Assembly (NCBI GenBank): GCA_037043455.1
Contig: JAWPHD010000001.1
Coordinates: 868,001 to 932,000 of the forward strand
Length of the DNA stretch: 64,000 nt
From: Cyrtodaria siliqua
Taxonomy: Eukaryota; Mollusca; Bivalvia; Adapedonta; Hiatellidae
Reading direction: 5' to 3'
This document shows, in pieces, positions 43,580 through 55,054 of the stretch (position 1 is its first letter; each line of letters begins with the position of its first letter). The notes under the pieces were generated by a model, which worked only from the letters and a program-made list of their open reading frames with translations, searched no databases and was not told where the DNA came from. The position numbers and the translations under genes are program-made.

Positions 43580-44009
43580 GCCGGAAAGCGCTTATTTTTT
43601 ACCTTTGACCTCTAAGTGTGACCTTGACCTTGTAGACACGGACATGAGAATTGCACGCGATACGTCGTCTTGTTGTGGTGAGCATTTGTGCCAAGTTATT
43701 TGAAAATCCATCCTTTAATGTCAGAGTTATTTACCGGACAAGATAGTACGGACGAACGCACCGACGGACAGACGGACGGACTGACATTGTGACTGCTATA
43801 TGCCACCCTTCGGGGGGCCTAGAAAGAGCAACAATATGCCTCGGGTGAGATATGAACCCACGACCCCGGGGTTTCCAATGTACAGTACCCAATATTTAAA
43901 AGATTTACATAATTCGGAATTCGGGAATTCGGAATTCAGAATTCGGAATTCAGAATTCAGAATTCGGGAAATTGAAGTGAAATAAAAGTTAGTCAAATGG
44001 GCCATCGTA
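43580..44009 (-). repeat. Right inverted arm
   Basis: Reverse complement of the left arm, with about ten mismatches per hundred bases by eye and a few small indels; the GAATTC block is at 43915-43970. Confidence 0.75.
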
Positions 44010-44015
44010 AATGTA

Positions 44016-45185
44016 AGTAACATCCATCTTGCTATATTGACAATTCCTAACGTACCACGTCGCTATTACGCCGTGACGTCACAACGTATTTTAGTTACTA
44101 CGCTGAAGTGTTATTACTAGAATAGCGACAAAAGCTCAGTTATGAATGTTAAGATACAGACAAGTTGAAAGCTACATCATACTCCGGTATAAAGGTACTT
44201 AAAATACAAAATATATATCTCTATAGTAACAATACAAATATCCTACTTTTTCTGTGAATCACAATTAAACGTTAGATTAAAGTGTAAAAAGTGAACTGAG
44301 GAATATAAATTGATCCTCTATTGTCATTTTGGGTTTGTAAACTTAATGTTTTCTAATAGCATTAAGGGGAGTGTTTTATCTGCCAACAGAAGGTTGAAGA
44401 AGAAACAAAATAAAGTGTTGATTCGAATCAACAGGCCAGCATACGTGTGTTTACCAACAACTTCGCAAAACCTTTCAGTGCTGACATATTAACTATTCCA
44501 TAAGCATTAAACAGCATTAAAATCAACCAATAACAATTCAACCTTAATTGATGAATGCGTTTGTACTGCATGTGTATGCTGAAATTAAAGAAAACAGTGT
44601 GACATGCATTTGTAACTGACATGAAATGAAGCAATGATGTTGCTCCATTGTATTATTGGCAAAAACAAACTTCCATGGCTAGGGTTCCTACATGCAGTTA
44701 TTTATTTTTCAAAACAACAGCTTAGAATATTGTTTTTAACTTTTGTCCATTTTATGCTTCGCTGCTCACTTGATTATGTTTTTATGTATATTATGCTGCT
44801 TTGTTTACTTACTTTTTTATTAATATACTTAACCATGCGATACCATGTTATCATGACATCTCTGAAATAAGATGCATTCTTAGGGGTATAAGCATGTTTT
44901 CTGATCCTTACAACTTATAATTTGGATATAATATTCACGTGAACGTATTAGACATAACTACAGTTTAAACTAACTGTAATCATGAGAATTAAACCAGTAT
45001 GCAATTTAACTATTTATTCTTTGATAATATATACATAATATATGCATAATACAAACTCTGTTAAAGTCGTGTAAAATTAATACGCGAACTAATTCGCGCA
45101 TATATCCCGAAACAACTGTAATAACCTATACATGTATGTATAGTTTAAAGATCGTTGTCTCCAATGTCGTTGTTTTTACTAATAT
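44016..45185. other. AT-rich stretch, nothing recognised
   Basis: Small frames at 44310-44492, 44428-44634 (minus) and 44634-44870 lack motifs. Confidence 0.35.
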
Positions 45186-45420
45186 GGGGGCTTCCGTGGC
45201 CGGTTGGCTAGATTCTCTGACCTGAAATCACTTGCCCCTCACCGCTGTGCGTTCGATCCCTCATGGGTCTAGACATCTTTATGTGAGGAAGTCATCCAGC
45301 CGACTTGTAGAACGGCGGTGGTTCTATACAGGTGCCCGCCCGTGCAAGAACATGAGATCTTCCTCCACCAATGGAAGCTGGATAGTCGACATATGACCTT
45401 AGGTGGTGGTGCGAATAGTG
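45186..45420 (+). repeat. tRNA-Ser-derived SINE (family 2)
   Basis: Head: GGCTTCCGTGGCCGGTTGGC (A-box) and GTGCGTTCGATCCC (B-box), about 50 bases apart, as in tRNA-Ser. Body: GTGAGGAAGTCATCCAGCCG, GGTGGTTCTATACAGGTGCC, TCTTCCTCCACCAATGGAAG, CTGGATAGTCGACATATGAC. This matches a SINE type I know from bivalve genomes. Open frames on both strands here are artefacts. Confidence 0.8.
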
Positions 45421-45670
45421 TTACCTGTATGTTTACATGTATTGTTGCATGTATCTCGGAGTGTACATACAATGTTGCGAGTTTATTATTGATTTGGCCT
45501 TGAAGAAGGTTAAAATAGCACAGATGTAAGCATGTTAACAATGTATGCAATTATTTATTCAAATTTATTGATGATGATGTGGACTGTTTTCATTGGACTA
45601 TTTGATGCAAATTCATTTATGATGCAATTTGGGCTATTCTTATTGGAAGGTTTTAGTGGAAGCAAACTAT

Positions 45671-45702
<32 letters not shown>
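45671..45702 (+). repeat. G homopolymer (about 32)
   Basis: Uninterrupted G-run; length may be affected by sequencing. AAAGAGACACTTGC... units follow at 45892-45960 (three short reiterations). Confidence 0.9.
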
Positions 45703-45705
<3 letters not shown>

Positions 45706-46110
45706 CCCAGGTGTAGCCCAGGAGTTGAATTGAGATCAATTTTAGTATTCTTTATTAAAGTTAATTCAGATTTGGATGCTTTTAGAAAATATAATTGTGA
45801 GAGGATTTAATACATATTGTGCTCATTCATAATAAGAGTGAAATTGGATATTTGGACTAACCTGGAAATATTGGAAATTAATTTAGACTTAAAGAGACAC
45901 TTACTGTTTTGGATTAAAGAGACACTTGCAGTTTTGGATTAAAGAGACACTTGCTAATGTGAATTAAAGGAACATTGGATCATTTTATTTGGACTAAATT
46001 CAAAAATTGGATATTATTGAAAAAATGAATTTGTGTATTCTGTAAGTGAATATCTGAAGTAAATCAATGTGCTAATTATATTTTTGTCTGCCGGTTTTGC
46101 ATCCTTTCTG

Positions 46111-46963
46111 TGTAGCACTATGTGGTTGTATTACATGCTTGGTACATTTAATAACAAGGTCCGGACTTCGCGTTGTGATTTCCATACTTTATTGGTACAT
46201 ATAAAATAGTCCGAACAATAAACGATAAACATCCTGTTATATATATACATATCTGTTTCGTATAACGGTTTTTAGTACTTCCATTTGTTAACTACTTAAA
46301 TAGTCCCTATTATTAAATGTCTGCTTTAACAAAATATAATGTAGTATTTAAAAACATTCAAATATCCCAATCCTGAAATTATTATGTAACGCTGAACAAC
46401 TGTCCTACTACTAGCTTCAGTAGTATAAGTTAACTTATCCCACACCCTGTTTAAGATCGCGGGGATCCATCTTGCGGATACACAAGACCAATACCAAAGC
46501 CAACTCTTGACTCCTCTGACTACCTATTCCCCACTCTGCTAGACTTTCCGTGCGCTCAATAGTATACTAGAAGATTATCCAGACTACCTTTTGACAGTTA
46601 GTCATGCCCCACATATGGACATCTACCTGTGTTGCTATAAGTTAACACCATGGTGATTGCATCATTGTATGCATACATTACCCATAAGACATTTCGGCGA
46701 ATGGTCTCCCCTAATATGGTAATACCTCTTCACTCCCAGACTTTATAGTTTTCCAGAAACTTCCAGAGAAACTAATGTTTAGAGCAGGTAAACAATAACA
46801 GAAGTTCAGATGATTAACCGGCAACTAACTGACAGTACTAGGAAACTCCCATCGCATGATCAGTTATAATAGGGATTAACAGGGGTTAGATAATTGTGTT
46901 ACATTTATAAACTGTTATTAGGTTAAGTACAATGGCAAGGCCGTAGTGTTACATCGTGTTACA
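46111..46963 (-). repeat. Possible solo LTR (unrelated to the 11595 element)
   Basis: On the minus strand the segment begins TGTAACAC, ends GTGCTACA (7 of 8 inverted match), and has a TATA-like CTATAAAGTC near 46745 and AATAAAG near 46190 in the right order. No target duplication is visible, so this is tentative. Confidence 0.25.
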
Positions 46964-46969
46964 TTTTAC

Positions 46970-48020
46970 TTGTAACACTATTAACTGCAATGCAACTTGT
47001 ACTGATACACGTGTTATCGATTTAAGATGTTGTCTCCACACTCGGTACTGAAAGGTGTATTTCTTCGACTTCAGTTGCTGTTTCTTTTTTGAGTTAATGT
47101 GTAAATCTTATTCTGATTTATGATCTAATATCCGATAATGTCAGAAGAATATCCCAGAAATTCCACGATCTATATAATCTTGACAGGCGTAGGGGAAATT
47201 GGATACACTAGGGAAACTAAAATCTTCCTCAAAATTAGAAGTTATTACAAAAACGATGTCAAGGTCCACACCATAAAAAAATAAAACAAATAATTTACTT
47301 TAAATTATTAACTTTCCCGACGATAGTTGGATTTTTTAAATGTGTTTATTACATGTCTGCTAATAATTAATGACAATGAGAGTCACCATAAGTCTAAAAC
47401 AGCAATACAAACGAAGTGCAAGATCTACTTTTTATAAAACAGTCGATTTGAAGGTTAAGATGCTGAAAAGCAATATCGCATAATTTCCAAAGCGTGTTTC
47501 CTCAACATTTCCTCACTTTCCCTTTTTCATTTAATAAACATGTGTATTGTTTAAAGGGGGGTACATGTTCGTGGTAGTATAGGGGACCGTTTAATAAAGC
47601 TATCCTAGGTTAAGCACCAGAGTTAATTTGGTTTAAACATATTTTATTTCGAAATAGCTATAACAATACAAAATATGTGTACACAAAAACAAAACGATCA
47701 GAACGAAAGATAAAATCTTATAGAGTTCTTATCCACTGGTTGAATTTAGTAAGGATAAGATAAATTGAAATATAAATATGCTCGTATCAATCGATAGAAC
47801 TAATGATAATACTAAAAGGAAAGAAAATTAATTTAGTAACAATTTAAGGAATAAGAAATTAATCGAGTTACATTAGAGACGGCAGAAACGAAGGTAATAT
47901 TATCGGTATGAATTAAGAAAAGTAGAGAAAAGTAGCAAGAAAAAAAGCATGAAAAAAGGAACGGGATTCTCTCAGAAGCCAAAGCCGCTAAGTTTTGGGC
48001 GTTTAGCACACAAATGAAAC
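46970..48020. other. AT-rich stretch, nothing recognised
   Basis: No supported gene or repeat family. Confidence 0.35.
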
Positions 48021-48024
48021 AAGT

Positions 48025-48178
48025 TCGACTATTGTCAACCCTTTTGTGTTTGTGATGTCGTTTGCAGTTTTTATAACTTTTGCCTTCTCGTTTGTCTGTT
48101 TGCGCGTTTGTTTTTGTGTTTTGTGGTTGACTGTCGCCCTTGAATGCTGCTTTCCCTGTCCGATATTTTTATCTTTCT
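48025..48178 (+). mobile_element. PLE 3' end fragment
   Basis: CTATTGTCAACCCTTTTGTG ... CCCTGTCCGATATTTTTATC; sense orientation, 5'-truncated, abutting the 3' side of the non-LTR element. Confidence 0.8.
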
Positions 48179-49385
48179 TTGCCTGCATCTCCCTCTATAC
48201 CCTAAAATCGTTTCTAGTCAATATGTATTTCTGGACCGCTTTAAATATATTTGAATTCACATCGTATGAAGGTTTAAATCGCCAAATAGTACATTATTTA
48301 AGAAAACAGGTCACAGTAGATGCAGTTCCTGTAATAGGGTCGCACGTGCATTATCATATAATGGTCATTCAAAGATAAAATAGTTAGTTATTTCGATTCT
48401 TCCACATCTGCAAAGAGGCGATTCGACGATGCTTTTATTGAATAAGTGTTCGTTCAAAGAACTACAATGTGTTCGTAAGCGTGCTTGGACTATCTGTGCT
48501 CTTCTATTTCCCGTAATATTTAGGAATTTGAATTTTGTCGCGATTGAGGTGTTGCTCAAAGGTAATAATAGAGCTTGGGTTACATGCATCAACATGGAGA
48601 TTGTTCCATTCTCAAATAGCAAAAGGTAAGAAAGATGTGGAATATAATTGTGTACGATAGAATAATACTTGGAAGTCATCTGAATTTATTTAACCTATAC
48701 TCTGATGCTGCACTGACCATGTGGGGCTCTAGTGATGTAAGATAAGGAGGAGTTGCACTATAGACCATTTTATATAAATGTATAAGTTTGTGTTTGCTTC
48801 CTCGAGTCTCGAGTGTTTCCCAACCAATATATTTGTAAAGGTCGTGGATAAATACCAATTGTGTTGCCTCTATGGAGGATACTTCAGATATTTGTTGATT
48901 TGCCATTACAAGGTGTGGGTGATGAGGTGGGTTTCTTTTGCGAGATATATTTCCTGATTAATTATATTTGCATTATTTATGTATCCTTGTTAATAATAAG
49001 GTACAAACTTGTATCGTCAGCAAATAAGCCAATTTTTGAATTGATATTTGAAACAATGTCGTTAATATATACAAGGAAGAGAAGGGGGCCAAAATAGAAC
49101 CCTGTAGAACACCAGCGCTCGTTTTGTTCGATTTCGATTTTTTTCCTGGAATAACCACAGGTTTCCGTCTGTTACTAAGACAGTCAGCAAGTAGTTTAAT
49201 AATATGACCAGAAATACCTGCAGCCTTGAGTCTAACCAAGAGACCTTTATGCCAAACACGATCAGATGCTTTACTTATATCAAAGAATATTACTCGGACT
49301 TCCTTTACCGGCGTCAAATGCTTGACAAAATGAGTTGTACAAGTATGTGAGTTGGTTAATAGTAGAATCGTCAGGCATGAAGAAG

Positions 49386-50688
49386 GATAAAAATATCGGA
49401 CAGGGAAAGAAGCATTCAAGGACGACAGTCAACCACAAAACACAAAAATAAACACGCAAACAGACAAACGAAAAGGCAAAAGTAATAAAAAATGCAAACG
49501 ACATCACAAACACAAAAGGGTTGACAATAGGGCTACCGCCTTGGAACGGTCAGTGGCAAAGTAGGCCACTGGGGGTTTAAACCGGTTATAGGGTGCACCA
49601 AACCTCACACTTACCCTACTGTCATCTCATTAAAACAGGACAGTGTAAACAAAGAAATCCCCGCCATGATCTAATCTCTAACCAACAAGGCAGCATCAAT
49701 AGGCAATATAAGTAAAACACAAATATGCTCGTGTAAATATAATACAAAAAAACAATAGCCTAGAAAGCCACAATGAAGGTACTCAATGACTTGGCAGAAG
49801 CCAGAGCAGTAAGAGAATACACCATTAAGGGCACAACCAGAAAGATCATGGACAAACATCAAACGCCACCGTCCCAATGGGCTTTAGGTAGGCGTCATCA
49901 TAGGGTCCACAGCCTGTCCGGTCATCGTACGAGAGGAAAGCATAGTGGCGAACTGTAAAAGGGTCCACCACCAAGCATGCAGTACGTTGCAAAATGATAG
50001 GGTCATAACCTTTTTATGATAAAGTTTTTAACAAGTTTAACAAAGATAGTATGAAAGTGATCACGACCAAGAATCTTACGAAGTTTATAAATCACATCAC
50101 TATAGAAGTCAGGTTGTGATAGTCCTTGTCGCAGAAGAGTCCTTAAATTACATTTATATTTGGAAAGAAGATCAGGGTTACGATAATAACATTTTGCAAA
50201 GGTTTTACGAAGTTTATGGTAACGGTAACCATAATTGAGTAACTTTTTAGTTATACAAAGATTACGAATATTAAAGTCCTCAACTCGAATACAAGCTCTA
50301 GAAAAACGAATAAGTTGAGACAGATACACCCTATAAGAAGTTGCTCGGGGAACATCCCCATCCAAGTGGGGATAATTAACAATGTCAAAATTAAAATCAT
50401 CTCTCTTGTCATAGATTTTGCTTATTATTTTACCATTTTCAATCGAGAGATCTAAATCAAGAAAAGAAGCGTTATTATCAGATATATTTTCTTTATTAAG
50501 CCGAAGTTCTTTAGGATAAATAGTATGAACCATAGTTGGAAAGAAAGGGTTGTCAATGTTCAGTATGTCATCCAGATACCGAGAGGTGTCATTAAAAGCT
50601 TCAATAACATCTGCCTGGGTATCTGGTGAAAGACTCAACATCAAATCCCTTTCATAGCAAAATAAAAACAAATCTGCGACAAGTGGTG
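49386..50688 (-). mobile_element. PLE copy inserted in the non-LTR element
   Basis: A 1303-bp 5'-truncated copy. It starts mid-RT at the codons for PLVADLF, reads through the end of RT and the whole 3' region to GTCCGATATTTTTAT. Non-LTR RT codons resume on both sides, so this is a clean insertion. Tail hairpin CAGTGGC/GCCACTG at 49551-49571 is perfect. Confidence 0.9.
50003..50671 (-). pseudogene. PLE reverse transcriptase, C-terminal half (222 codons open)
   Basis: Contains the RT active-site box SRYLDDIL and the following NASFLDLDLSIENGKIISKI and DFNFDIVNYPHLDGDVPRAT blocks, a (L)IRFSRAC segment and KLLNYGYRYHKLRKTF. The order matches Penelope-type RTs, where a conserved FLD box follows YxDD. 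The N-terminal half is missing by 5' truncation. After the RT there is no GIY-YIG endonuclease. Best-preserved reading frame of the family here, yet not functional alone. Confidence 0.8.
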
Positions 50689-51099
50689 ATTGAAAGCAGA
50701 AAGAAAGTTAACATCTCTAAAGAAATTGAAAATATGCTCGAAAAATAGTTTTTCGAAAACTTTATCAATGACACTCAAAAGCGAAATAGGCCTTTAATTA
50801 TATACTTGTGATGGATCACCTGCTTTAAACACTGCTCATACTAACGACTCTTTCCAAGTGTCTGGACAAATGCCTAAAATAATTGATCTATTAAAGAGAT
50901 CACATAATGGGACATAAAGCTCGTCAGCAAGTTCCCGCAAAACCCGATTGTTTATTTCATCTGGGCAAGTTGCTTTCCCGGAAGGTAGTGACAGTAGGTC
51001 CTGGTGAACCTCATCAGGCAGCATCGTACGTGTATCGAGTGTAGAATGTGTAATGGCTTGTTGGTTGTTGGGAGGATCGGTATTGTTGTCGTTCTATAA

Positions 51100-51887
51100 A
51101 AAAACGTACGATAATGGTCCTTTGGAAACGGCCGAGCACGACACATACGAAATACTGCAGTCTCGGTTTGATTGAGACTGTGCATGAGCTGTAGTGAAAT
51201 ATGTTAGCTATCGCTCACGCCCTCTAGTCCCGGGTTGAGCAGAACTCAATATTCATAAAAATCAACAGTACAGAATTTTAACCATCCCGAAGATGGCAAG
51301 CATTTGTATCTTTATTTCATCCCCTACATCCAGTGGCGTATGGTCCCAGTAAAAGTGTATGCCCTGAAGAGCGAAATAAACAAAAAGGAATTTAGTTGGG
51401 AGCAGCGGTTTTGAAGCGTATGACAAGTAACAGCCAAAAGACTAAATTAAAAAGCAGACAACATATCCTATGAGTGGTTAAACAATACCCAGAGCCTTTT
51501 ATCGGCCGCAGTAGTGGAACAACCGAATCGAAAATTAAGCACGAAAACAAACGAAATTGAAAATGTACCACCGATCACTAAATATAAGTATCGGGCTTAG
51601 CGATCTACAAAGATGGAATGAATAACAGTACTGAATGCAAGCGTTGGGGAGACGTTTTACTGCCGCCACACTGCACAAGCAACGCCACTGTGCTATAAAA
51701 AAGAGTATGACAATGGATCTTTGGAAACGGCTGAGAACGACACATACGAAATATTGCAGTCTCGGTTTGATTGAGACTGTTCATGAGCGGTAGTGAAATA
51801 TGCTAGCTAGTGCTCACGCCCTCTAGCCCCGGGTTGATCAGAACTCAATATTCATAAAAATCAACAGTACATAAATTTAACCATCCC
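51100..51887 (-). repeat. HP-A element as A-internal-A, inserted in the non-LTR element
   Basis: Two hairpin units (main stems CAGTCTC/GAGACTG at 51158-51180 and 51757-51779, both perfect) flank the about 310-bp internal block (TGGCGTTGCTTGTGCAGTGT on the minus strand). Period 599 bp. Minus-strand codons of the non-LTR element lie on both sides (ANILNDSF; DNNTDPPNN). Confidence 0.85.
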
Positions 51888-52621
51888 GAAGTTTGATTTT
51901 GATATAAAAATGTGTATGATAATTTGGAATGAGTCATTCAAGATATTTGCCTTTTCATAATTATCTGTAATTTTGGAACCGTTACTGTTGAGGGGAGGTA
52001 ATGATGACATTTCGTTTTGTTTTATAAGTGATTTGGAGTTTTCTTCCAATCCTTGGGAGAAGTATTTGTAGTAGTTAATTTATTTGCAATATTATCACAG
52101 TATAGTTGTTTGGAGGCACGAATTTCTGAAATAACTTTATTATGTAACAACTTGAATTTTTTCCAATGGTATTCAGATTTGGTTTGTTTGACTTTTTTAT
52201 AGGCACGTTTTCTAGCCCTAATTTGGCGTTTGATGTTATTAGTTATTCACGAAGGCTCACAATGCCTTATTCGGACGGTCTTATTGGGAATGAACTGGTT
52301 ACTCAAGTCAATAATCTTGTGTGTAATATTATGTGCATATATATTGATATTATCGTGGATTAAGTTGTTCCCGATAGTCCTTGTAGGATGATCTCTCATA
52401 ATCGTCTTGTTCATATAACCAAATCCGCCGTGTAAATGATTTTGCCTGTAGCTTTTTCAACTTACAAATGCCGTAGATAGGACAATGATATATTGTCTTC
52501 TGGTCTATGGGTAAGCATGTGTATTTGGTGTATTTAATAATACATCTCAGTATCTGTTTGGTCGTACATGTCATGTATTCGATTGAAATGATAGACCCCG
52601 TGTGCATGTGAATTATCTTTG

Positions 52622-52816
52622 ACATAAAAGTAGACATAAATGTCGAACAGGAATGTAGCAGTAAAGGATCACGGGCAACCAAAAGAAACAAACAACAATT
52701 ACAAAGATGAATAAACGGCAAGGTATATGATATTACAAACATAAAAGGGTTAACAATAGGCCTACCGCCTTGGAACGGTAAGTGGCAAAAAGGTCACTGG
52801 GGGTTTAATTGGGAAT
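52622..52816 (-). mobile_element. PLE tail copy
   Basis: Antisense: TGTCGAACAGGAATGTAGCA, GGGTTAACAATAGGCCTACC, hairpin AGTGGC...GTCACT. Ends at GGGGGTTTAAT. Confidence 0.75.
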
Positions 52817-52817
52817 T

Positions 52818-52965
52818 GTCTTATTTACACTGTCTCGTTTTACTGGGCTGATTATATTGTAAGAGTGAGTATTGGTAACTCTAAAACCTGGAATTTGTTT
52901 TTGATTGACTGTGTTGTGAGAATGCTACCTTTCCTGTTGGTCTTTTGTATCTGCTTTCTAGGTAA
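52818..52965 (+). mobile_element. PLE tail piece in opposite orientation
   Basis: Starts with ATTTACACTGTCTCGTTTTA, then GATTGACTGTGTTGTGAGAA and CTTTCCTGTTGGTCTTTTGT; hairpin region deleted. Head-to-head with the preceding copy. Confidence 0.55.
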
Positions 52966-53034
52966 ATGAGTTTCACTCTTTACTAGCCAACAGACTATCA
53001 TTTAGTATGGTTAACATGAACAGTAGGTATAAAA

Positions 53035-53295
53035 GTCGAACGTGAATAGCATTCATAGAACACAGTCATCCAAAAACTGTCAATAAAACAAACAACAATT
53101 GCAATGGAAAAATAGTATCAAAGTACGACTATGCGACACAAGAAACATACATTGGGTTGACAATATCGACTAGAAACGGTCAGAAGGAAAACGACCGATG
53201 GAGGTTTAAGCCAGTTTCTAGTGCGCACCAAATCTAAACCTAACCATATTGCCATCCTAGTTAATTAGGACAGTGTAAATAGAGAACGATTCCTG
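53035..53295 (-). mobile_element. PLE tail copy, diverged
   Basis: AAAGTCGAACGTGAATAGCA, TTGGGTTGACAATATCGACT, AAACGGTCAG, AATTAGGACAGTGTAAATAG. Hairpin arms no longer pair. Confidence 0.65.
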
Positions 53296-53299
53296 GAAT

Positions 53300-54570
53300 T
53301 GTATGCCATTTGAAAATAACTATGACTAGCAAATGATAGATTGGGATGTCACAGTGCAAGGAAATCTTCATTAATATTCCGTGATATTTGCATAATATGG
53401 TGACATGCTGTATACTTTGCATATTATACCGTTATCATTTCCAAATATTTCAGTGCAATAGTTTAATACAACAACGCAACTTTGGATGATTACTGAGATT
53501 TCCGAGTGTCCTGATATAGGTTATATTGAAAAACACTGAATTTCCTTAAAATTTCAGAAATGGTCATAGAGGCAATATAAAAGAGTTATTTTCTGAGATT
53601 TGTTTTAATACATTCATTGCGGTATTTCATCATACAAAGAAGTGTTTATGTTATATATGAGGCATATGTATATCAGCTATTTGGCAAATGCCTGTGCAAT
53701 AATGCCAGTATATATCCCAGTGTATTGTTTTACAAATTTACGAAACCTAAATCTTCCCTTAAATTTCAGGACGTACTCTCATTGTAAAACTATACACTGC
53801 AACTGAAGAGTTAGTAATATTTAATTCGATTTCTGAAAGTGAACGCGTTTACCTCATTATTACGAAACTGAAACTGACTATTTCACAACCGGTTTCAGTC
53901 TAAGATGTATCCTTTTCCATAGAAACAATTTCCGAATATTATAAGTGTTTACTTCTATCTAAAGGGCCCTGTTATAAATTGAAAAGATAAAATGAGCGCA
54001 CCGTACGATTGTTATGCAAGATATATATCAGTTATGGAAATAGGCGATGCCATTTAAATTAGAACCCAAAGATTTGAACCGTAGTAGTTTCAGTGAATCG
54101 CTTCCCGTCTATACAATTGATTAAATGCACTATTGATGACTAGTTCCTTTGCATATCCTGAAATAGTCATACAAAACATTATTTGCATAACTGTGTACCT
54201 AAATTGTATATTTAGTCATTAATCGTTATTTTAAGCTTATTCTTGTTTTTACATGTCTAACCATACGTGACAATCTCCTTGTGGGGTTCCCTTGACTGCC
54301 AACCACAACTTGTATCATGAAGAAATCGGAACATATGCATTTAAACATTATTGAAATTTGTCAGCAGTTGTGAAGTGGAGATTTTATAATATATTTATGA
54401 TACATGTTATTGGGTTTAACAAAGAATAGCGCAAAACACTCGGAATCAGACATGTATAATACCACTCTGGACGCTTTCATTATAAAGGTATGTGCGTCAA
54501 TGTTATACACGTCTAAGGAATGAAAGGAAAACGTTGTATCTAGAAGTATTAATCACGTGTTGAAACAAGT
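53300..54570. other. AT-rich stretch, nothing recognised
   Basis: No supported gene or known repeat; ordinary intron or intergenic-like sequence. Confidence 0.35.
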
Positions 54571-54575
54571 TTTGA

Positions 54576-54776
54576 TTTTACGATGAATACAAAGTATGGG
54601 ATACGCCCTGTGATATAATGATGTCGCCATGCATGCGCGACGGATGTCGAATTCCAGATAGTGAGCATAAAAAGAAGTCTGCCTTCGTTAACTGTACAGA
54701 CCATAAGCGACATCCAGCGCACAAGATATCGATAGCGTGTGCCCTTAGTCCCGACATGAAAGACAGTTTGGGATAG
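54576..54776 (+). CDS. Short Cys-containing open block, possible exon
   Basis: Open from just after a stop at 54573-54575 to TAG at 54774-54776: 66 codons, including a Met-Met at 54618. Residues include TPCDIMMSPCMRDGCRIP and AFVNCTDHKRHPAHKISIAC, with five cysteines. The stop overlaps a donor-like ATAG|GTGAAC. No family recognised. The opposite-strand frame (54578-54811) is equally open, so which strand, if any, is real cannot be told. Confidence 0.2.
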   Translation, partial: FYDEYKVWDTPCDIMMSPCMRDGCRIPDSEHKKKSAFVNCTDHKRHPAHKISIACALSPDMKDSLG

Positions 54777-55054
54777 GTGAACTCGACATCTATGGCCAGG
54801 AACATTTTCAAATTATCTATATATTTCGTTTAGCCATGTTTATGAATAAAAAGATGATACCTAGGTAAATATCTGTTGAATAAAACTTAATCATTTAAAA
54901 ACACTATTAATTTTAGTAAATATACACACATTAAAAAAAGACTAATCTGATCAAAGAAATGTTTTAACTGCGAAAGGAAAGTAATATATAACAACAAAGT
55001 ATTATGCATGTTTACCACCCAAGGGATATGAAATAAAGATATATATTTTGCTAT

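Larger units (their letters stand above)
40430..44009. mobile_element. TIR element of 3.58 kb with 6-bp TSD
   Basis: Ends TACGACGGC and GCCATCGTA; direct AATGTA at 40424-40429 and 44010-44015. Inverted arms 40430-40836 and 43580-44009 hold, in order from outside: ATTTGA(T/C)T(T/A)ACTTTTATTT, iterated GAATTC-type palindromes, TTATGTAAATCTTTTAAA, a tRNA-like segment (GTCGTGGGTTCAAATCTCA), CAGTCCGTCCG-type text and CAAGGTCAAGGTCACACTTA. No transposase is visible, so it is presumably moved in trans. Confidence 0.75.
48190..52590 (-). pseudogene. Non-LTR retrotransposon fossil (CR1/Jockey-type), multiply interrupted
   Basis: Read on the minus strand. About 52570-52380: end of an AP-endonuclease (YHCPIYG for the usual DHCPI(F)G; RRIWLYEQDDYERSSYKD). 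52330-51890: the linker, rich in Lys/Arg (KRQIRARKRAYKKVKQT). 51100-50690: start of RT (LLSLPSGKATCPDEINNRVL, PISLLSVIDKVFEKL). 49380-48980: DDSTINQLTYLYNSFCQAFD, VIFFDISKASDRVWHKGLL (catalytic D kept, the usual AFDRV is ASDRV), AGVLQGSILAPF; the FADD box is out of frame. 48906-48200: thumb and C-terminal CRCGR domain. Many stops and frameshifts. Gaps are the HP-A insert (51100-51887) and the PLE insert (49386-50688). Confidence 0.85.

Noticed and set aside
45532..45810. 92-codon frame over the G-run at 45671
   Set aside because: Polyglycine from a homopolymer; no conserved motif.
52166..52363. Plus-strand frame
   Set aside because: It is the antisense of the non-LTR element's linker region.
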